Assembly (NCBI RefSeq): GCF_029223545.1
Contig: NZ_CP097870.1
Coordinates: 2,418,001 to 2,482,000 of the forward strand
Length of the DNA stretch: 64,000 nucleotides
Direction of reading: 5' to 3'
From: Thauera sp. GDN1
Lineage (GTDB): Bacteria; Pseudomonadota; Gammaproteobacteria; Burkholderiales; Rhodocyclaceae
Every line of letters starts with the position of its first letter. The stretch's first letter is position 1. Both the position numbers and the translations under genes were made by a program. This document shows, piece by piece, positions 10,311 to 18,941 of this stretch. Below the pieces are notes generated by a model. That model did not search any database and was not told the origin of the DNA. It saw nothing but the letters and a program-made list of their open reading frames with translations.

Positions 10311-10345
10311 AGGCCCGCTGCAGCGATGCAGCGGGCCTTTGCTTT
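10311..10345 (+). terminator. Intrinsic terminator after ettA
   Basis: GGCCCGCTGCA (10312-10322), loop GCGA, TGCAGCGGGCC (10327-10337), then TTTGCTTTT. Perfect 11-bp stem 32 bp after the ettA stop. Confidence 0.92.
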
Positions 10346-10432
10346 TGGCTCTCCACTGACCACGCCGAGCCCTCCTCCGCACTTTTCTCTCGCTGGAGGC
10401 CGTGCAACACGCTCACCCGCGATAACCACATT

Positions 10433-10467
10433 TGCATATTGACTATGCATTTGGCGTTTGCCATGAT
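10433..10467 (+). promoter_or_regulatory. Promoter of the Tad pilus operon with an overlapping dyad
   Basis: TTGACT (-35, 10439-10444), a 17-nt spacer and CATGAT (-10, 10462-10467), 32 bp before the Flp start. The -35 is embedded in the inverted repeat TGCATA-N5-TATGCA (10433-10449), the most AT-rich dyad in the region and a likely operator. No other clear promoter is seen for the 17 kb that follows. Confidence 0.55.
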
Positions 10468-10498
10468 CATGCCATCTTCATCACTGGACGGATTGATC

Positions 10499-10768
10499 AT
10501 GTCGGCACGACTCCACAACGGCAGCCAGCGCGGTCAGGGCATGACCGAGTACATCATCATCGTCGCGATGATCGCGATCGCGGCCATCGCGGTGTACCAG
10601 TACTTCGGGCAGACCGTCCGCAACCAGACGGCTGCGATCGCCCAGGAGCTGTCCGGCAAGGACGGCACCGCGGCGAAGAATGCCGCCCAGACCGCGTCCG
10701 ACAAGGCCAAGACGGTCGGTGACCAGAAGCACACGCTCGACACCTACGTGAATCAGGTCGGCAAGTAG
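10499..10768 (+). CDS. flp: Flp-type IVb pilin
   Basis: Major-pilin-like protein of a Tad (tight adherence) system. In the 89 residues, a short basic leader ends at Gly12, followed by QGMTEYIIIVAMIAIAAIAV: cleavage after Gly12 would place Glu at +5, as in type IV prepilins, ahead of a hydrophobic helix. The C-terminal half (about 40-89) is hydrophilic and alanine/lysine-rich, longer than the tail of minimal Flp pilins. The ATG at 10499 is preceded by GGACGG. First gene of the Tad operon. Confidence 0.88.
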   Translation: MSARLHNGSQRGQGMTEYIIIVAMIAIAAIAVYQYFGQTVRNQTAAIAQELSGKDGTAAKNAAQTASDKAKTVGDQKHTLDTYVNQVGK

Positions 10769-10814
10769 CCAGACCCGAGCGCACGGCTAAGCAGACCGGG
10801 TTGCGATCACGGCG

Positions 10815-12161
10815 ATGAGCACGAACGACTTGATCCGACAGGGCGGGCAGGTCCTGCCGCTGGCTGCGGTCCTGCTCGTCGCGGTGGCCGCGACCCTGCT
10901 CTACATGTTCAACAGCGGGCAGCTGGTGCAGGAGAAGCTGCGCCTGACCAACACCGCCGACGCGGTCGCCTACAGCGCCGGCGTGTTCGAGGCGCGGATG
11001 CTGAACTACGACGCCTACACCAACCGCGCGATCGTCGCCAACCAGATCGCAATCGGGCAGGCCGTGGGGCTTGCGTCGTGGGCGAAATACATGGGCACCG
11101 CGGCCGGCAACATCGGACCCTATCTCTACCTGATCCCCGGCGTCGGTCCCGCCCTGCAGACCGCGATGAGTCACGTCGAATCGGTCATGGACGTCCTCAC
11201 ACCGGCGCTGGCGGCGACCATCCCGCTTCATGACGCGGCGATCCAGGCGCTCGCGCTGTCGCAGCAGGCCATGCACGGCCCCGGCGACGCGGTGGCACTG
11301 GCCAACCGTCTCGCGCTGATGCAGCGCATCGCGCAGGAGAACGATCCGCACGCCGTGGTCGATCCCATCCCGCTCAGCGACGACTTCGTGGGCTTCACCC
11401 GCGACCATGCCTCACGCGAGGAGCGCCGCCGCATGGGCCGCATCGTCAACGCGAGCCGCGACGCCTTCCTCCAGAGCCGCAACTGGGACTTCGGCCTGGT
11501 CGTGCTGTGCACCGGCATCGAACTGCGCAAACGGGGCGGCACCGAGCTGATCGACCTCGTCGACGGCTGGAAATCGATGGACACCCTGTCGGCGCATCAC
11601 CACCGCATCCGCCGCTTGCGTTGCCGGCGCAGCGAGAACCCGCTCGGCTACGGCAGCGCCTTCTCGGACGACGGCCTGGCCGACGGCGCCTACAGCTACT
11701 CGGGCTCGCGCACCAGCAATCCACGCGCCAGCCGGCGCGCCGACTCGTCCGCCGGGACCGCCAGCGGTTTCGAGCCCGCCCCCCACAGCCTGGGCGGCGG
11801 CGCCATTCCGAGCTTCAGGGAGCTCTCGACGGATGCGCTTGCCGCACCCGACCCCGTCGCCGGCCTGAGCATCCGGGTCACCAAGGACGCCACGGACCTG
11901 CGCTTCTCGGGCGGCGCGAGCGTGGTCCGGCCCACGGGACGGCTGCAGCTCTTCGAGGGTGCGCTGCCGGGCCGGCAGGCGGCCGCGATCTCGCGCGTCG
12001 AGGTGTTCTTCGAGCGCCCGGACGGCGGCAACGGCCTGCATCCGGGCAAAGCCGAACTGGGCAGCCTGTTCAACCCCTACTGGCAGGCACGCCTGGCTCC
12101 CGTCAGCGCCACGGAGCGGGCCCAGGCACAGCTTCGCCAGGGCAGCGCACAACTTCCCTGA
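10815..12161 (+). CDS. TadG-like pilus assembly protein
   Basis: A 448-residue protein with a single N-terminal membrane segment, GGQVLPLAAVLLVAVAATLL (residues 10-29), of the putative Flp pilus assembly (Tad/TadG) type. NTADAVAYSAGVFEARMLN follows, similar to the conserved start of TadG periplasmic regions. The rest is predicted periplasmic, with an Arg/His-rich patch near residues 255-275 and a Ser/Gly-rich stretch to about 330. No catalytic motif is seen. It is the second gene of the operon and probably a minor pseudopilin or assembly factor. Confidence 0.7.
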   Translation: MSTNDLIRQGGQVLPLAAVLLVAVAATLLYMFNSGQLVQEKLRLTNTADAVAYSAGVFEARMLNYDAYTNRAIVANQIAIGQAVGLASWAKYMGTAAGNIGPYLYLIPGVGPALQTAMSHVESVMDVLTPALAATIPLHDAAIQALALSQQAMHGPGDAVALANRLALMQRIAQENDPHAVVDPIPLSDDFVGFTRDHASREERRRMGRIVNASRDAFLQSRNWDFGLVVLCTGIELRKRGGTELIDLVDGWKSMDTLSAHHHRIRRLRCRRSENPLGYGSAFSDDGLADGAYSYSGSRTSNPRASRRADSSAGTASGFEPAPHSLGGGAIPSFRELSTDALAAPDPVAGLSIRVTKDATDLRFSGGASVVRPTGRLQLFEGALPGRQAAAISRVEVFFERPDGGNGLHPGKAELGSLFNPYWQARLAPVSATERAQAQLRQGSAQLP

Positions 12162-12180
12162 CTGGACAGCGGACTTCGTG

Positions 12181-13275
12181 ATGTCACGCATAGACCATTC
12201 AAACGCCATGTTCCGCGGCCGCGACTGCCTTCGAAGCGCGGCCGCGCACACCGGACGCCCGCCGAAACCTTGCGGCCTCGGCCTCGCCTGCACTGCGTCC
12301 TCGTCCGCCCGCCGATGGCGGTCCATCGGCGGCGCGCTCATGTCCGCCGGGCTTGTTCTCGCATCCCACTGCGCCGCATCCGAGACCATCGACGGCGGCT
12401 ACGAGATCCGTCGCCAGGGATCGTCACCTCACGCGCGGCAGATCGCGGCGATGCAGCGCGACGCCGCCGAGGCCCAGTGCAGGCGGGCCGGCGAACTGTG
12501 CGCGATGATCGGCTCGACCCAGGGCGAGGCCAGGGGTGCAGAATGTCTCGCCCGCATGCGCCCCGGGCCGTTCGAACTCGTCGGCAGGCTCGACACCGTG
12601 GGCGACTACGAAGTGACCGAGTATCACCACCCCGGCCTGCACAAATCCTCGATCACCAAGCGTATTGCCGAGCTGGTCCCGGTCTCGGCCTGCCGGCTGG
12701 AGATCCTGCAGCGCGAGACCACGACCCTCATCCATTACGGCCCGCAGCGGCGCACGCTGCTCACCCGCGTCATCGACCCCCGGCGCGGCGCACAGCCCTG
12801 GTTCAGCCAGACCTTGCCGAAGCTGGACGCAGGATCGATCGCACTGGTTCGCCAGGCGCTAGCCCTCGACTCCCTTGCGCCGCTTGGATCACAGGCCGGC
12901 GGCACATCGGTCGCCGGCACGCCGGGCCCGGACGATGCCCGCATCGCGGGCCGGGACTGCCGCTGGATGGGCACCCCGCCCCCGATGCGGGGCCGGGTCT
13001 GCCTGCTCCGCCAGGGGATCGGCATGCCGATCAACGAGAGCCTCGGCGCGGAGATCAGCGGCCCCGGGGAGGAAGGCCCCGTGGTCCTGCTCCGCGAGCA
13101 GGTGGTGCGCTTCCGCGGGCCGGTGGAGCTTCCTGCCCGCGCCTTCGAGCCGGACGACATCGTCGCCAGGCCCGGACACCCGCCCGATGCCACCGGCGTT
13201 CGCTGCGCGCGCACGACAGCCCCTGCCGGCATCGACCCATGCACGGAGCTTGCCGATGAGCCTGTCGATGACTGA
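12181..13275 (+). CDS. Hypothetical exported protein in the Tad operon
   Basis: Family not recognised. The 364-residue frame starts at ATG 12181. A hydrophobic stretch RSIGGALMSAGLVLASHCAA (about residues 47-66) looks like a signal sequence, and an alternative ATG at 12340 would place it at the N-terminus. Several cysteines (in AQCRRAGELCAMI, SACRLEIL, GRDCRWMG and GVRCART) suggest disulphides in the periplasm. Its 3' end overlaps the next gene by 20 bp, so it is translated as part of the operon. The exact start is uncertain. Confidence 0.6.
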   Translation: MSRIDHSNAMFRGRDCLRSAAAHTGRPPKPCGLGLACTASSSARRWRSIGGALMSAGLVLASHCAASETIDGGYEIRRQGSSPHARQIAAMQRDAAEAQCRRAGELCAMIGSTQGEARGAECLARMRPGPFELVGRLDTVGDYEVTEYHHPGLHKSSITKRIAELVPVSACRLEILQRETTTLIHYGPQRRTLLTRVIDPRRGAQPWFSQTLPKLDAGSIALVRQALALDSLAPLGSQAGGTSVAGTPGPDDARIAGRDCRWMGTPPPMRGRVCLLRQGIGMPINESLGAEISGPGEEGPVVLLREQVVRFRGPVELPARAFEPDDIVARPGHPPDATGVRCARTTAPAGIDPCTELADEPVDD

Positions 13276-14023
13276 ACAGCGCAGATGCGTGCACGAGGTC
13301 CGCGGCCAGTCCACGGTGGAGTTCCTGGTCCTGGCGCTGGTGCTCAGCCCGCTTTTCCTGATCGTGCCCCTGCTGGGCAAGCAGCTCGACATCGCGCAGA
13401 CGGCGACCGCCGCCAGTCGCTACCTGGCTTTCGAGGGCATGGTGCATCACGGCGCCAGCCCGCTGGGCTGGAAGTCCGACGCGCTTCTCGCCGCCGAGGT
13501 CCGGCGCCGCTTCTTCGGCAACAGCGATGCGCCGATCAAGACCGGCGACGTCGCCGGCGACTTCGCCGCTCACCGCAACCCGCTCTGGCATGACCACCGC
13601 GGACGAGCCCTGCTGCCCGTCTTCGCCACCCATGTCGGCGCCACCAGCCGCAGGGAAACGATCGCCCAGCCGTTCGGCGCGATCTTCGCGTCGAGGATGG
13701 ACCTGGATGAGCGCAACCTGCATACCGGCACGGTCCGCGTCGATCTCGCCAGGATCGAGGACCTGCCGCCCTTCGACACGCTCGACCTGTCCATCGAGCG
13801 TCGCACGACCGTACTCCTCGACACCTGGGCCGCCTCGGGTCCGGACGCCGTTCGTCACGCCATACGCGCTGACGGATCGAACCCGCTGGGCCATTTCCCC
13901 TACCGCCCGCTGCAGCTGCTGGTCGCGCCCCTGAAGCCCTTCGTTGCCGTGCTCGAAGGCGCCAGTCCGCCCGAGATCGGGCGGGTCGATCCCGACATCG
14001 TCCCGGAAGACCGAATCCGATGA
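13256..14023 (+). CDS. TadE-like pseudopilin
   Basis: A 255-residue protein with a prepilin-like N-terminus: leader to Gly17, then QSTVEFLVLALVLSPLFLIV, with Glu at +5 after the likely cleavage site and a following hydrophobic helix. The remainder is a hydrophilic periplasmic domain with no recognised motif. The start at 13256 has GGAG 7 nt upstream and overlaps the preceding gene; the next gene overlaps its stop (ATGA at 14020-14023). Longer than a minimal TadE. Confidence 0.72.
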   Translation: MSLSMTEQRRCVHEVRGQSTVEFLVLALVLSPLFLIVPLLGKQLDIAQTATAASRYLAFEGMVHHGASPLGWKSDALLAAEVRRRFFGNSDAPIKTGDVAGDFAAHRNPLWHDHRGRALLPVFATHVGATSRRETIAQPFGAIFASRMDLDERNLHTGTVRVDLARIEDLPPFDTLDLSIERRTTVLLDTWAASGPDAVRHAIRADGSNPLGHFPYRPLQLLVAPLKPFVAVLEGASPPEIGRVDPDIVPEDRIR

Positions 14024-14685
14024 GGCGTCGTCTCCCCTTCCTGCTGATGCTGATCCCGGCGAGCGTCATGGCCGATCCCTGGCCAACGGTCGAGCACCCC
14101 GGCGGCGCGCGCGTCGAACGCCTCGGCCAGCACGTGCGTCTCAACGGCATCCCGATGCGCATGACGCGGGCGCTGTCCGCGGCCCCCGCGGACGAGATCG
14201 TCGCCCATTACCGCAGCGCCCTGGGCGCGCCGGTCGCACATTCGCGCGTGGGCGCCACCGAGGTGCTCGCCCAGTGGCGTGGCGAGCACTTCATCACGGT
14301 CACGATCGCACCGCTGGCCGGCGGCGCGAGCGAAGCGCTGCTCTCCATCACCGACCTGCGGGGCGCCCGCGAGGCCGCAGCGAGGCCGACCGGATTCGTG
14401 CTGCCCGGCGGCTCCGAACTGCTCTCCGACATGGAATCCATCGACGGCCCGGTGAGCGCCCGCCAGCTGGTTCTCGTGAATGCGCATGAGCTGCACGCCA
14501 ACCTCGGATCGTTCTCGGCGAGTCTCGCCGGCCGCGGCCTGCGCCCGGTCGGCCGGCCGCAGGCGGTGTCCGACGACGCGCTGGTACAGGGCTTCGAAGG
14601 CCCGAGCGGCGAGGCCAGGCTCGTCCTCGTGCGCCGCGACGGCACGACCAGCGCCGTCCTCACCCTGCTCTCACGAAACCCATGA
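14020..14685 (+). CDS. Hypothetical periplasmic protein in the Tad operon
   Basis: A 221-residue protein with a short Sec signal peptide (MRRRLPFLLMLIPASVMA, cleavage after about residue 18). The mature part begins DPWPTVEHPGGARVERLGQ; it has no membrane segment or recognised family. Repeated beta-rich segments such as LAQWRGEHFITVTIAPL and LVLVRRDGTTSAVLTLLS suggest a small periplasmic fold. It is coupled to both neighbours by 4-bp overlaps. A role in pseudopilin assembly or as a secretin partner is possible from position alone. Confidence 0.6.
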   Translation: MRRRLPFLLMLIPASVMADPWPTVEHPGGARVERLGQHVRLNGIPMRMTRALSAAPADEIVAHYRSALGAPVAHSRVGATEVLAQWRGEHFITVTIAPLAGGASEALLSITDLRGAREAAARPTGFVLPGGSELLSDMESIDGPVSARQLVLVNAHELHANLGSFSASLAGRGLRPVGRPQAVSDDALVQGFEGPSGEARLVLVRRDGTTSAVLTLLSRNP

Positions 14686-14867
14686 CGCCGCCCGCCCGAA
14701 TCCTTGAACGCGGACAGGCGCTCGCCGAATACCTCGTCGCGCTGCTCGTGCTGACGATGCTCCTCGGCATCGCCGCCGCCGGCGACGACTCCGTGGTCGA
14801 CACCCTGCTCGCCGCAATCCGCTCCGCCTTCGATCGCCAGAGTGCCTTCATCTCGCTGCCGCTATGA
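14682..14867 (+). CDS. Second, very small Flp-like pilin peptide
   Basis: Only 61 residues, overlapping both neighbours by 4 bp. The leader MTPPARILERG is followed by QALAEYLVALLVLTMLLGIA: the G-xxxx-E pattern puts Glu at +5 after Gly11, as in Flp and TadE. After the hydrophobic helix only about 27 residues remain (DDSVVDTLLAAIRSAFDR...). It is a plausible minor pilin or a filament-initiating pseudopilin and is easily missed by gene callers. Confidence 0.7.
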   Translation: MTPPARILERGQALAEYLVALLVLTMLLGIAAAGDDSVVDTLLAAIRSAFDRQSAFISLPL

Positions 14868-15715
14868 CCACACCGCAGACACCGCCAAGAACCCGCAAGA
14901 ACTGGATCGTGCTCGGCGTCGCGCTCGCGCTGGGCGCACTCGCCGCCTTTACGGCGAGCAACTACCTGTCCGAACGGATGGCTGAGATCGAGGCGCGCGC
15001 GACCGACGTCGACACCGTGCAGGTCGTCGTCGCCAAATCCGATCTCGCCAGCGGGACGCGGATCACGCCCGACACGGTGGCGGTGCGCGCGATTCCCCGC
15101 GCCTGGGCGCACTCGAGCGCGATCACGCCCGACCAGTACAGTCGCGCCGAGAGCATGGCCCTGGCCTATCCCGCCACCGCCGGCGAGCCGCTGCTGTGGA
15201 CGCAGCTCGAGGGGCGGCGCGCACCGACCTTCTCCGCACGCCTCGACGCCGGCCAGCGCGCGGTCACGGTGCCGGTGGACGAGATCAGCTCGCTCTCCGG
15301 CATGGTCGAGCCGGGAGACCGCATCGACGTCGTCGTGTCGGTACGCAATGAAACCCGCAGCTTCACCTTCACTCTGCTCCAGGCCGTGCCGGTGCTCGCG
15401 ACCGGCAGCCGGGTCGAGCTCGGCGAACGCGACCCGGAAGGCCGGCCCCGCGGCTACACCACCATCACGCTCGACACCTCGCCCGAGGACGCCAAGCGCG
15501 TCATCGCCGCGCGCGAGATCGGCCGCGTCACCGCCCTGCTCAGGGCGCCCGGCGACCTCGCGCCGGTCTCGGCCGCCATCACCGACGCCCGCAAGCTGCT
15601 CGGCCTTCCCGCGGACGACGGCCGGGGCATCAGCACCGTCCCGGTGATCTATGGCGGCGGCCCGATCACCAGCGGGCTGCACTTGCGGCCGCGCCCGGAG
15701 GACGCCCCGGACTGA
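14864..15715 (+). CDS. cpaB: Flp pilus assembly protein CpaB/RcpC
   Basis: A 283-residue inner-membrane-anchored periplasmic protein of the Tad system, thought to align the secretin with the inner-membrane complex. One N-terminal membrane helix (about 14-31) precedes a SAF domain (VVVAKSDLASGTRITPDTVAVR, about 50-115) and the RcpC C-terminal region (ARLDAGQRAVTVPVDEISSLSGMVEPGDRIDVVVS). It sits directly before the secretin gene, as in other tad loci. Confidence 0.9.
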   Translation: MTTPQTPPRTRKNWIVLGVALALGALAAFTASNYLSERMAEIEARATDVDTVQVVVAKSDLASGTRITPDTVAVRAIPRAWAHSSAITPDQYSRAESMALAYPATAGEPLLWTQLEGRRAPTFSARLDAGQRAVTVPVDEISSLSGMVEPGDRIDVVVSVRNETRSFTFTLLQAVPVLATGSRVELGERDPEGRPRGYTTITLDTSPEDAKRVIAAREIGRVTALLRAPGDLAPVSAAITDARKLLGLPADDGRGISTVPVIYGGGPITSGLHLRPRPEDAPD

Positions 15716-15806
15716 TCCGGCACGACCCGCTTCCGCCCTTGCTGTCCCTGGCTACCGACCGTCTTCGCCCGTCCATTTCACGCCCCCAAGCCCCCCGACC
15801 ACGCCG

Positions 15807-17192
15807 ATGCGCCTACTCGCCACTGCCCTCCTCCACCTCTTCGCGCTGTGCTACCCGCTGGCCGCCCTCGCCGCCGAGATGCCGGAACTGACGATGTTCC
15901 TGGGCGAGACCCGCGTCATCGGCGAGCCCAACGCCGGCCGCCTCGCGGTCGGCAACGGCAAGGTCCTGTCCGCCGCGGTGCTCGACGACCGCGAGATCCT
16001 CCTCATCGCCAACGAGGTCGGCGTCTCGTCGCTGCACATCTGGAACGCCACCGGCCGCAACCGCCGGCTCAAGGTCACCGTGGTCCCGGCCGACACCGCG
16101 CGCGTCAACCGCGAGATCGCCGCCTTCCTCGCCGCCATCCCCAACGCTCGCAGCTCGGTGATCGGCGACAAGGTGGTGGTCGAGGGCGACCGGCTGAGCA
16201 ACCGCGACCAGGCCCGCATCGCCGAACTCGCCAAGCGCTATCCACAGATCATCGACTTCACCAACCCCATCGGCTGGGAAAAGATGATCGTGATGGACGT
16301 CCACATCGTCGAGTTCCCGATCAACATGCTGCGCGAGGTCGGTCTGGCCTGGAACGCCACCGGCGGCGCCGCGATCGGCGGCGTGTGGATGCCCGGTCGC
16401 CGCGGCAACGCCCCGCTGCAGATCGACATCCGCACCGGCAGCGACAACGCCCCGCCCATCGTCAATCCGGACGGAAACGGCGGCCAGGTGCCACTGAGCT
16501 CCAGCCTCAACCTGCTGTCCGCGATCAACGCCGGCCTCAACGCCCAGTTGCGGCTGATGGAGCAGAACGGCTCGGCATCCATCCTCGCCCAGCCGGTGCT
16601 GTCGGCGCGCAACGGCGCCGAGGCGAGCTTCCTCGCCGGCGGCGAATTTCCCTACAGCGTCAGCAACATCAACGGCACCACGATCCAGTTCAAGCCCTAC
16701 GGCATCCGCCTGCAGATCACCCCCACGGTCGACCACAACGGCGTGATCCGCGCCCGCATCATGAGCGAGGTCAGCGACCTCGACCTCTCGGTGATGGGCG
16801 ACTCCGGCCCGGCACTGCGCACCCGCAAGACCGAGACCGAATTCAACGTCATGGACGGCGGCACCATCGTGCTGAGCGGCCTGCTGACCCGCGACGTCAA
16901 TGCCGCGATCGACAAGGTGCCCTTCCTCGGCGACATCCCGGTGCTGGGCGCGCTGTTCCGCTCGCGCCGCTTCCAGAACAACGAGACCGAACTCGTCGTC
17001 TTCGTCACCCCGCGAGCGGTCGACAGGCACAGCGTCGACCAGGACGAAAGCATGCTCCGCGCCCGCCAGCGCCTGGACGGTGTTCCGCGTGCCACCGAGC
17101 CCGATCTGGCCGCCGTGCCGGGCCTGCCGGCACCGGTCGAGGACCGCGTCGTTCCCGGCCAGCCCACCGGGGCCGGCAGCGAAACCATGTGA
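15807..17192 (+). CDS. rcpA: Tad secretin RcpA/CpaC
   Basis: Outer-membrane secretin through which the Flp pilus emerges. The 461 residues carry a signal peptide (about 1-22, ending LAALAA), an N-terminal pilus-secretin domain (TMFLGETRVIGEPNAGRLAVGN), a BON-like segment, and the secretin core from about 250, with VLSARNGAEASFLAGGEFPY and KTETEFNVMDGGTIVLSGLLTRD. The VPFLGDIPVLGALFRS motif near residue 370 is diagnostic of secretins. The start at ATG 15807 precedes the signal peptide. Preceded by cpaB and followed by the ATPase gene. Confidence 0.93.
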   Translation: MRLLATALLHLFALCYPLAALAAEMPELTMFLGETRVIGEPNAGRLAVGNGKVLSAAVLDDREILLIANEVGVSSLHIWNATGRNRRLKVTVVPADTARVNREIAAFLAAIPNARSSVIGDKVVVEGDRLSNRDQARIAELAKRYPQIIDFTNPIGWEKMIVMDVHIVEFPINMLREVGLAWNATGGAAIGGVWMPGRRGNAPLQIDIRTGSDNAPPIVNPDGNGGQVPLSSSLNLLSAINAGLNAQLRLMEQNGSASILAQPVLSARNGAEASFLAGGEFPYSVSNINGTTIQFKPYGIRLQITPTVDHNGVIRARIMSEVSDLDLSVMGDSGPALRTRKTETEFNVMDGGTIVLSGLLTRDVNAAIDKVPFLGDIPVLGALFRSRRFQNNETELVVFVTPRAVDRHSVDQDESMLRARQRLDGVPRATEPDLAAVPGLPAPVEDRVVPGQPTGAGSETM

Positions 17193-17222
17193 ATGAACGA
17201 CTGATCGCGGAGTACCACAGCC

Positions 17223-18941
17223 ATGTTCCAGGTCACCATCAGCCATCCCGAGAGCCCCACCCGCATAGAGGCGATCACCGACACCTCGGTGCTCATCGGC
17301 AAGGGACCCGACTGCCGCCTGCGCCTGCCGGGCTGGAAGATCGGGCGCGAGCACGCCCGCATCTACCGCACCAGGACAGGGCTTCACATCCAGGACCTGG
17401 GCCAGCTCTTCGGCACCAGCGTCAACGGCAACCGCCTGCAGCAGTACGGCCCGATCGCCCCGACCGACCAGATCACGGTGGGCCCGTTCACCCTGGTCAT
17501 CGAGGATCGCCTGCAGGCGCAGGCCGAGGGCGAAGCGCTCGAGGCCCGCGCCGTGCCGCCGGGTGAGGCCACGCCCACGGCCCCGCCCGCCGCCGGCACC
17601 GCCTCTTCACGCGGCCCCCTCCTCTCACCCGGCGCCTCACCCATCCCGGCATCGCCCACACCCCAGCAGTTCTGGCGCAAGCGCATCCACGAAGCCCTGC
17701 TCGACGCCATCGACCTGCGCCGGCGCGATCTGGTGCGCATGAGCGACGAGGAGTTGCGCGCCGAGACCGAAGCGCTGCTGATCGAACTCATCGACAAGGA
17801 AGCCGCGCTTCCGGAGAGCATCGATCGCGACACGCTGCGCCGCGAGGTGCTGAACGAGGCGGTCGGCCTCGGGCCGCTCGAAGCCCTGCTCGAAGACGAC
17901 ACGATCAGCGAGATCATGGTCAACCGCCATGACGAGATCTACGTCGAGCGCAACGGCCGCCTCGAACGGCACCCCGGCAGCTTCACCAGCGAGCGCGCGG
18001 TGCTCGGCGTCATCGAGCGCATCGTCACCCCGATCGGACGCCGCATCGACGAAGCGTCGCCGATGGTCGACGCGCGCCTGAAGGACGGCTCGCGGGTCAA
18101 CGCCATCATCCCCCCGCTCGCCATCAAGGGGCCGGCGCTGAGCATCCGCAAGTTCGGCCGCAAGCTGTTTTCCGCCGCCGACCTCGTCGCCCTCGGCGCG
18201 ATGAGCCCGCAGATGGCCGAGTTCATGCGCATCTGCGTGCTGCATCGCAAGAACATCCTGATCTCCGGCGGCACCGGCTCGGGCAAGACCACGCTGCTCA
18301 ACGTGCTGTCGAACTTCATCCCCGATGGCGAACGCATCATCACCATCGAGGACGCGGCCGAGCTGCGGCTGGCGCACTCGCACCTGATCAGCCTGGAGAC
18401 GCGCCCCGCCAACGCCGAGGGCCGGGGCCAGATCGCCATTCGCGACCTGGTCCGGAACGCCCTGCGCATGCGCCCCGACCGCATCGTCGTCGGCGAATGC
18501 CGCGGCGGCGAGGCGCTCGACATGCTGCAGGCGATGAACACCGGCCACGACGGCTCGCTCACCACGCTGCACGCCAACACCCCGCGCGACGCCCTGGCCC
18601 GCCTCGAAACCCTGGTGCTGATGGCGGGCATGGACCTGCCGTTGACGGCGATCCGCGACCAGATCGCCTCGGCCGTCGACATCGTCATCCAGCAGGCCCG
18701 GCTTCCGGACGGCCGGCGCGTCGTCACCGCGATCGTCGAAGTCGCCGGCACCGAATCCGGTCGCATCCAGATGCAGGAACTGTTCCGCCACGAACAGCTC
18801 GGTCGCGACGCCGACGGCCGCGTTCGGTCCCGCTTCACCGGCTGCGATGCCGTCCCCGCCTTCTACGAGGCGCTCGCCGAATCCGGCGTCCGCCTCGACC
18901 TGTCGCTGTTCGCCGCCCACGGCCAGGCGAGCGAGCCATGA
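17223..18941 (+). CDS. cpaF: FHA domain-CpaF/TadA secretion ATPase fusion
   Basis: Hexameric cytoplasmic ATPase that powers Flp pilus assembly, here with an N-terminal forkhead-associated domain (about residues 1-95; GPDCRLRLPGWKIGREHARIYR and QDLGQLFGTSVNGNRL) that would bind a phosphothreonine partner. A Pro/Ala-rich linker follows (about 100-150). The CpaF part has SGGTGSGKTTLLNVLSNF (Walker A, about 348-356), the Asp box EDAAELRLAHSHLISLETRP, Walker B region RIVVGECRGGEALDM and the His box GHDGSLTTLHANTPRDAL. Total 572 residues. The stop overlaps tadB by 4 bp. Confidence 0.93.
   Translation: MFQVTISHPESPTRIEAITDTSVLIGKGPDCRLRLPGWKIGREHARIYRTRTGLHIQDLGQLFGTSVNGNRLQQYGPIAPTDQITVGPFTLVIEDRLQAQAEGEALEARAVPPGEATPTAPPAAGTASSRGPLLSPGASPIPASPTPQQFWRKRIHEALLDAIDLRRRDLVRMSDEELRAETEALLIELIDKEAALPESIDRDTLRREVLNEAVGLGPLEALLEDDTISEIMVNRHDEIYVERNGRLERHPGSFTSERAVLGVIERIVTPIGRRIDEASPMVDARLKDGSRVNAIIPPLAIKGPALSIRKFGRKLFSAADLVALGAMSPQMAEFMRICVLHRKNILISGGTGSGKTTLLNVLSNFIPDGERIITIEDAAELRLAHSHLISLETRPANAEGRGQIAIRDLVRNALRMRPDRIVVGECRGGEALDMLQAMNTGHDGSLTTLHANTPRDALARLETLVLMAGMDLPLTAIRDQIASAVDIVIQQARLPDGRRVVTAIVEVAGTESGRIQMQELFRHEQLGRDADGRVRSRFTGCDAVPAFYEALAESGVRLDLSLFAAHGQASEP

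Noticed and set aside
10441..10470. Possible sigma-54 promoter (TGGCGTTTGCC) before flp
   Set aside because: The spacing between the GG and GC elements is wrong for sigma-54, while a sigma-70 pair with 17-bp spacing fits the same stretch.
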